A DNA stretch of 64,000 nucleotides, from positions 186,001-250,000 of the forward strand of contig JAGTXK010000021.1 in NCBI GenBank assembly GCA_019096195.1, read 5' to 3'. Source of the stretch: Boletus sp. NGJ (taxonomy: Eukaryota > Basidiomycota > Agaricomycetes > Boletales > Boletaceae). The translations under genes and the position numbers were made by a program. The notes under the pieces are model-generated. The model searched no databases and was not told where the DNA came from. It was given only the letters and a program-made list of their open reading frames with translations. Below are positions 57,134-64,000 of the stretch, one piece after another. Every line of letters begins with the position of its first letter. Within the stretch, counting starts at the first letter, position 1.

Positions 57134-59239
57134 TGGTAGAAACGAAACGACGGAACGGCTGGGGAGAGTGCAAGGAAGGGGCACAAAATCATAACGAAAT
57201 GAAAGTGGCTATTTGAGAGACGTGAAGCACGCGTGGTTCGTACACACGATAGATCGTAGATTCGGGTACTATCCCAACTGAATGACATATGTCGCTTTTA
57301 CGCACGTTTGCCTTAGCGACTCCGCAGTTGCAGTTGCCCTGTCTGTGACATTCGCCGCGAGGGTAACCTCATAAGCGACGACCCCTGACCGGCTGTACTG
57401 ATATGTATATCCTGAAGGGCGGTTGACACCACTACAGTTTCACTATACATTTATTGCAATGTCAAGTCACTCACTTTCAGATCCCGTTTGCCAAGTCCCG
57501 CTCGAGTTTAGGTTCCGAAGGGCAGCTTCGTCATACGCAAGTTACCCAGGCCCATCAGCACTGGTCACAAAGGGTGGAAAAAAATGGCGGTGGAGGGCGT
57601 TAGCTATGCTGTAGCCATCCCTGAGTGCAATTTTCCAGGTTCCGACGTCGACTGCAGGGTAGTTGCTCGGCTCGCCACCGCTGGATATGTCGTTTCGCGT
57701 GTGCACATGATGCATAATGTTTTGACCAATGAAAAAACCTTTTTTTCGTGACCAAAAATGATTGAAAACGTAATTCGGCAATAACCCCACCCCCGAAAGG
57801 TTGATCAACCGTTTACCCGATATCTTTCAACAGCTCGCGCATCCTAACCATGGTGTGTCCTCACTACAAGGTACATGTATTGACAGTGATAAGTTACGGG
57901 CCATTAAGAACACCAACGATGAAACGTGCGCGTGATCGGCGGTCCCAAAATGGAACGCTTGCAAGTCTGTCAATCGAAAACACCAACAGCTGATGGCACT
58001 AGATGTCTACACAAGCAATCTCGAGAATTGGGTCGTACCCTTGAGTGTTAGGCACGAGTGGACACATGAAACGTCCTTGTTCGAGACTGAGATAGTATAT
58101 CTTATTACCAGAGGCAGAAACAAACGCATCGCAAGGTCGCTAGCGGCGTGTATGAAGCGTGCGATGGAACGACCGAATCACGGGATGCGTGCCCAACGGT
58201 GGAAGTTTCCAGCTCCGTCGTGCGATCATTGTGGTCTTGGGAGGTTACAAGTTGACCCAGGGCACAGCGTGCTCCAAGGTACATATCATTCTAAGTTGCG
58301 GGTCTGGTTTGACAGCGCCTGACTGTGGTCAAATATCAGACCCCAAGTCTGTCACCAAAAGTTGGAATCGACAAACAAAAATCGAAGAACATAAGTTAAT
58401 CGATTATCAGCGCACCTCAGACGTCAACGGACGTACCTGAAACACTCTAGAACATCTCTATCACTCGCCAGTCCGGAATTCGAATGATCCCGCGGTGATA
58501 TATGACGCGCAACAGTTGAACGCACGGACAGACTCCGCAGACGTCAGAGCAAACCGAGAAGCGATTTAGCCGCCTCATGACAACGAGAGCGAGGAGGTAC
58601 ACTTAGGAGGCGACAGTCGGACGAGCTGGTAACTTGTGGTGAGACGATCGTGTCGAACCGAGAAAGCAAGTTAGGAACAAGCGGCGCATGCCAGGTCTCG
58701 AAATGAGCCGGAATGAGGTCGCTAGCTTGAGACGAGCACACCCGCAAGAGGTTCGGCGTACCTGGGTCACCCAAAACACAGATGAAACGGGCAAGACGAC
58801 CAGCTGAACCTGTTAGCCCAGTGCCTCGTCGAGGACGAGTAAAAATTCAGCCTAGAGAAGTCAAACGAGCATGTACCAAAAGATGTATACACCAACGCAT
58901 AATATTGGTCAGGTCAGCATCATATCGAGCGAATCGGATGCGTTGTCCACGAAACAGAGCAACTGCACGACAGAGGATGTCCTAGACTTGCCTGACTCTT
59001 TAGATAGAAATGCTGAAAATTGGTCCACTGCAGCGAGACTCGAGTGGCGACAGTGTAGTACCGTGTGGAGACAATTGGCGGCGCCTGGGTGTATTTTTGT
59101 TGTTGCATGCCAACGGGCGGTCACTGGACATAATGACATGAGCATCGTAAAGGTTTTGAGTCACGACAGACAGATATACCATGCTCAACGACGAAACGTA
59201 GGCTGCGTACTTGGTATTCTGAGTTGTGTGTGCTAAAAC
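57134..59239. other. Intergenic region, 2.1 kb
   Basis: No gene, RNA gene or clear repeat is recognised. Frames of up to 120 codons exist but lack family motifs or splice partners. Confidence 0.4.
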
Positions 59240-59640
59240 CTGTGATCTAACATATGTGCTTGCGACGGAGAAAGAGGCAAGTCAACTTTCTCGCAATCCA
59301 GTTTCTAGATCGGTGAGTTTGGTCCTGAATACCACAGAGTCTGTCGTGCCAGCCATTTGTACAGCGAGTCGTGTATTGTGCGAGGACTCGTGATGTGGGC
59401 ACGATGATCCCAGAACCTGAATAGGTTGAGTTTTATAGTGGATTAGTCGTACATATCAACCACTTGGATGCGAAGCTGGTTTCTGCTAACACCCTACGCG
59501 GAGCGAGATGGACGAGAGCGCCTACTCGCTCGCGCAGGTGTTTTCGGGTGTATCAGTGGGGGAAGGATATCAGGTCGGTAGATGGACTTGAAGCCAGTCG
59601 CAGTAAGCTAGCCGCGAATGACGGGAGAGAGCGGCCCGGA
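59240..59640 (+). pseudogene. MFS transporter relic B
   Basis: It matches the upstream flank of the intact copy (GAGTCTGTCGTGCCA, TTGTACAGCGAGTCGTGTATT near 59340-59380; the same words lie near 60620-60660). It then jumps to CCAGAACCTGAATAGGTTGAG and exon 2 (GAGAGCGCCTACTCGCTCGC near 59513; VYQWGKDI). Exon 1 proper and all exons after 2 are missing. Confidence 0.8.
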
Positions 59641-60074
59641 GAGGCGTGTCAAAAGTGAAAATTTTTGCGGGAATTTGAGTGGGGATGGATTGAAACAACT
59701 CACATTGGTGGGGGCTTTGACATATCTGAACGTCGCCACCATCGTCGAGCACAGCGAGCTCGATGCTTTTACTACTACTTACTTTCCTGGTGCAAGTTGG
59801 TGTCCGGTGCAGTGCGGGTGCTACAAACAACACCATACACCCGTGAGAAGAATGGTCATCCACTTTTGGAAACGTTTGCTTGCAGGACTGGACAAAACCT
59901 TCATGGCGGAGTTGTTGGCAAACACTGCCGATGATCCTGCCATTGGTCCTCGAGGCGGAGGCTTCACCCTCAGCCATGCTAGGAGTCGCGGACAAGTTCC
60001 ACCAGACATGCAACAGCGCCACGTTTAACATTTTTCTGTCAGGATTCGGTAGATTTGTGTGGATCATGAGTGAT

Positions 60075-60170
60075 TCCCCTGTCGTTATGCTCCAGATGCA
60101 TTCATGACTGGCGAATCACTTGTGGGTCACGCAAACATACATTCAATCACACGTTGAGCGTTTCCCCGAG
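60075..60170. repeat. Dispersed repeat copy
   Basis: It matches 42805-42880 (CTGGCGAATCACTTGTGGGT against CTGGCGCATCGCTTGTGGGT). Short related words appear near 63105-63160. Confidence 0.6.
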
Positions 60171-60747
60171 CCACAACAATTCACCAAAATTCCATCAGGT
60201 GGGTTTTCGCGATGGTATCATGATGAGTCTGATGGGGAGACGATGGAGATTGAATAGGATCGACATCAATTGAATCGAATTCATGGCATGTTAAGTTACG
60301 TTCCTTTTATTTCTTTCCTCGATAGCTGTCAGATGTCCATCAGTCTAGTGAATAGTAACCATTTGTATCTAGTATGTGTAGAAAAAATGGCTATTTTGTC
60401 GATGAACGGCATCTACGTCGTAGTGATGAAGATAACAACAATGGTCTATTACTGGCGAATGCTCGCCTCTACTAAAGTCAAAGTTACCCTCAGGTTCGAT
60501 TGCATCCCGCCCGTGATCTGACTGATTCTGACATATACTCTTGCGATGGAGAAGGAGGCAAGTTAACATTCTCACAATCCGTCTCTAGGTTAGTGAAGTT
60601 AAGTCTGGCTGCCAGAGAGTCTGTCGTGCCAACCAATTGTACAGCGAGTCGTGTATTGCGCGAGGACTCGTGATGGCGGCCACGATGCGACAACGTGTCC
60701 GGGACGGTGTATCCCACCCATAGCACGCACCCTGCACCCGGAACAGG

Positions 60748-62703
60748 ATGGCGCACTCGACCTCCCACTCTATACGCAAGGCGGGTCCCAACGACACCAA
60801 CAACCATAACCATAATGATTTCGACGAGGCAAACGAGTCGACATGTCTCTTACCCGGCGACGATGAGGAAGCCGTCGCCTCTAGAGCACCGAATCCCAAT
60901 CCCAACAGCAAACCGGCACCGACGCCCTTTCCAAAAACCCAACTGGGTGCCCTCATGGCAGTGCGCATCGTCGATCCCATCGCGTACCAGCAAATATTTC
61001 CCTACATAAACCAGTTGCTCGCTGACCTGCGGATCGCCGAACCCGAACAGGTTGGGTTTTACAGTGGATTAGTCGTACGTATGGACTGTTTGGGTGCGAA
61101 GTCGGATTCTGTTGACAACTCGCCATAATGGACAAATGATAGGAGAGCACCTACTCGCTTGCGCAGGTGTTTTCGGTGTATCAGTGGGGAAGGATATCAG
61201 GTCGGTAGATGAACTCCAAGCCGTTCGCATCATGTCAACTAATGATGGTGAAGATGTGGTCGGCCGACGTCCTGTCGTGTTTGCCGGTCTCATCGGCATC
61301 GCGGCGACGACGGTAGCGTTTGGGCTATCTAACTCGTTTGCTGGCATCATTGCATCCAGATTTTTCGGTCGGTTTTCATTTCTTCTGTCGTCGCATATCG
61401 TCCATGGTCATGTTCTCTCGTTTTGACGACTCTAGGCGGACTAGTCGCGGGAAACGTGGCTGTCCTACATTCTATCCTCGCCGAAATCACAGACGACACC
61501 AATCAAGACCTCGCAGTGCCGATCTACAGCCTGGCATGGCCAGTAGGCACCGTAATCGGGTCCGTCTCTCTGTTGGTTTGCGAATATGATTGGGCTGGAC
61601 GGGGTTATGCTGCAGACCACTCATTGGCGGGACGTTGGCGAACGCTGCTACGCGATACCCGCAGTATTTCTCCTGGCCTATTTTTTGGGAACATCCGTAT
61701 CTCCCTCCTTGTATCGTCAGCGCTGCGTGTGCGCTCGTTGGAACGGGTTTAGGGTACACGCTCATTGAAGAGGTATGGGTTCGGAGAACATGCATGGACG
61801 ACTGACATTCGGCTCCCAGACACATCCAAGGGAACGAAAGGACGCCAACGGCAGCACGTGCGCCTCATCCACCTCGGCATCGCACACAGACGCAGATTCG
61901 ACTGAGCCTCCCAGCGTGATGGCGCTGCTGTGGATACCTGCGATACGCGCACTCACGATCTCCGGATTTGCACTGAGTTTCTTGAGCCTCGCATTTGATG
62001 TCATTTTTACGCTCTTCTGCTATACACCTGTCGACGCGGGTGGTTTGGGACTCGAGGTGAGTGTCGAGTGCGAGTCCATTGGGATCGTGCAAGAGCTCAT
62101 GTATGTTCCTTTTGTCATTCGTCATTTATCTTCCAACAGCCCTCGACGATCGGAAACGCGTTCGCGCTTTCAGGAACGCTCGCCGTGCTCCTCCGGTTCT
62201 TCGCCATGCCATTCATCTTGCGGCGCTTCGACTATGCCAAGACATACACTGTGTGCATGTACATCTGGCCATTCACTTTTGGCCTTCTTCCGCTCCTCAA
62301 CGGCCTCGCCTGCGCGTATCCACCCTCCAGTCCCAGTTCCGTATCCATATCCACATCAGGCTCAGTATCCATCCTCGTCTGGACGGGCCTTCTCATCACC
62401 CTCGCTCTGTCCAAAATCGGGGCTATCCCACATAGCCTCAGCATGCTGCTCATTAAACGGCACGCACCCTCCCCAGGTGCCCTCGGCCGCAGCAACGGGC
62501 TCGTGCAGTTTGCCATGTGCGTCGGGCGTGCCGTGGGACCCGTCGTGGTAAGTACACTGTTTACGGGGTTGAATGGGAATGTGTGGGTAAGGCGGCGGGG
62601 ACTGGGATGGGTGTGGGCTGTGGGGATGGTTGGGGTGGCTGTCGGAGGGGCGAGGGTGACGAGAGGGATAGGGTCAGGGACAGGAGTGGGTCAGGGAAGG
62701 TGA
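60748..62703 (+). CDS. MFS transporter, DHA1/ZIF1-like, intact copy
   Basis: Seven exons (60748-61074, 61143-61200, 61254-61367, 61436-61559, 61616-61772, 61820-62056, 62140-62703) give 526 residues. A hydrophilic N-tail with ESTCLLPGDDEEA precedes QLGALMAVRIVDPIAYQQIF (helix 1). Then come GFYSGLVESTYSLAQVFSVY, WGRISDVVGRRPVVF (loop 2-3 signature GxxSDxxGRRP), GGLVAGNVAVLHSILAEITD (helices 4-5), PLIGGTLANAATRYPQYFSW, a variable central loop, and the second half FDVIFTLFCYTPVDAGGLGL through GALGRSNGLVQFAMCVGRAV. Twelve helices fit the family. ZIF1-like carriers move small ligands or drugs by proton exchange; the substrate here is unknown. Frame and splice sites are complete, unlike the paralogue at 40086-42231. 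Confidence 0.92.
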
Positions 62704-63593
62704 CAGTACCTGGTAGGGCTGTTCTGTGTGCTAGAGTGGCTGAATGAATCAGCGCAGGGGTGAGCTCATTACGAAGTGAACGACATCCCGGAAAAATACA
62801 TGCTTGTGTGATTCGAGAGTGATGCGCGGGTCGTGAAGGGAACAGACGCCTCAAAACAAGCGCATCACTTGATCAACACAGTGGTGAACACGAACATCTC
62901 GACGTCAAGGTGTCAGTGTCAGAAAGAGGAGCTTCAAAGACTCGCTATATCCCAGTTGTTTCATATAACTTGTCATGGTCGAATGCTGTGGGGGGACGAT
63001 AGTGACGAGATAATTAGTGGTGGCAGTTCCTACGATGTGTGAGCGATAAGGCAGTAGGGTTGACGCTCGGCGCGATATCGAATGGATCCTTGCGTACTAA
63101 CAAGTGATTCACCGATTGTGAACGCAGCTGGTAATACAAGTGAATCACTTATGTATAATCGGCGCCAATCTGCTGACTTTCAGCGGTTCTGCGCAGTGTC
63201 AGAAAGAGTTTTGAACGTGGCGCTACTGCTTCTCTGGTGAAAATGTGTGCGACTCCTGGCATGTGTCAGGAACTTACTATCTACCTCCTCAGGAGTCGGG
63301 GACCGATGGCAGGACGGCAGCGTTTTGCCAACAGTATCATGTAGTGGCATGATGGACTCGGTGCAAAGTAATTTCTTATGAATATTTTTCTCACGGCTGT
63401 GTGGTGTTGTTTGTAGTAGTGTTATTAACCACTGACACTATGTACAGTAAGTAGTCTTTCAGCACCTGGAGCGACCGCTACCTGGCCAGTGTGCTGAGTG
63501 TGATAAAGTCTTGCTACACATATCATCTTCTGACACAGTAACCTTTACTCAGTAATGTTGTCTTGAATGGTCCCAATTCTCGTCCTAGATTGT
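62704..63593. other. Intergenic region
   Basis: No gene is seen. Short repeats of the word GTGATTCACCGA/GTGAATCAC type lie near 63105-63160. The last part should contain the promoter of the gene at the right edge. Confidence 0.45.
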
Positions 63594-64000
63594 ATGGTTA
63601 CGCCAAGAGCCCATCACCGAGTTCAGCCTGCTGACAAAGCCACAAACTCCACGCACAATCCGTGTCCAAAACAAAAAGTGAACGACGACGGCGACGACAT
63701 GCCCCCGACGCCCTCCACCGTCTCGTTTACGGTCCGTCGGCCAACACCTGTATCTCGACCCTCGTCATCTGGCCCAGAATCAGATGGTCCATTCAAGGTC
63801 CCAGCTTTGCCGCGTCATCTCGCCAGCGCTGGTAGCTCTGCCACGGGCAGCCCACTCGCCGGTTCTCCCCGGACATTCAGTTCTCGAGGAGACTCAGACG
63901 ACGACGACGACGAGACCGGAATTGTATTTGTCAATGGCTCCGGCGCGGACGACAATAGCCACCATGCGGATCGGAGTGACGACGAGGACCTCGTCGGCAA
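63594..64000 (+). CDS. Gene start at the window edge, possibly a G-patch splicing factor
   Basis: The frame is open from ATG 63594 (MVTPRAHHRVQPADKATNS) or, more likely, ATG 63699 (MPPTPSTVSFTVRRPTPVSR) to the window end. Text is Ser/Pro-rich, then acidic (DSDDDDDETGIVFVNGSG, RSDDEDLVG). The string TVSFTVRRPTP followed by FKVPALPRHL reminds me of basidiomycete Spp2/GPKOW-type G-patch proteins, but the G-patch itself would lie outside the window, so this is tentative. Confidence 0.5.
   Translation, partial: MVTPRAHHRVQPADKATNSTHNPCPKQKVNDDGDDMPPTPSTVSFTVRRPTPVSRPSSSGPESDGPFKVPALPRHLASAGSSATGSPLAGSPRTFSSRGDSDDDDDETGIVFVNGSGADDNSHHADRSDDEDLVG

Overview
The window is nuclear DNA from a filamentous basidiomycete, most likely an Agaricomycete. 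The evidence is short spliceosomal introns (about 50-60 nt), a KDZ (Kyakuja-Dileera-Zisupton) DNA transposon, a DUF6533/DUF6534-type membrane protein, a Ure2p/FuA-type glutathione transferase, Crinkler-like proteins and very short Cys-rich metallothioneins. The species cannot be named from the sequence.

Positions 1-20028 are one nest of mobile elements. A Ty1/Copia retrotransposon on the minus strand (5' LTR 19591-20028, last 99 bp of the 3' LTR at 1-99) is split in its integrase gene by a 14.9-kb KDZ transposon (2459-17390). The KDZ element has long terminal inverted repeats, a TCCCATCC target duplication, a transposase and two divergently placed companion genes. An intron of the transposase gene is itself interrupted by a 984-bp solo LTR (14679-15662) with a TTAAG target duplication. 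Copia and KDZ coding frames carry several breaks.

Positions 20029-31067 hold single-copy style genes: degenerate repeats, a broken polyketide-synthase thioesterase end (22976-23908), an F-box-like protein, an NAD(P)-binding SDR, a tRNA-Gln with a 7-nt intron and a complete kinesin-7-like motor gene of eight exons.

Positions 31090-39700 are a tandem array of roughly 3-kb units. Each unit ends in a two-intron gene for a 35-residue, 8-cysteine metallothionein-like peptide (33471, 36342, 39372). The genes are too fragmented by introns to appear as open frames. Unit 2 also carries a decayed copy of the kinesin C-terminus.

Positions 40086-62703 are shaped by duplication and decay. There are two near full-length paralogous MFS transporters (40086-42231 minus, one frameshift; 60748-62703 plus, intact) and two MFS relics (53.9-54.6 and 59.2-59.6 kb). 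There are two copies of a Crinkler-like header (43.7-44.2 kb truncated; 48874-51292 a full gene with a kinase-like C-terminal domain). Mn-superoxide dismutase and zinc-dehydrogenase pseudogenes, one glutathione S-transferase and one DUF6533-type seven-helix protein lie between. A further gene starts at about 63594 and runs off the right edge.

Metal binding (metallothioneins), superoxide dismutation (relic), glutathione conjugation and efflux (MFS) share a stress-response theme. Grouping them as a functional unit is only an inference: they are dispersed, have their own promoters and are interspersed with unrelated genes.
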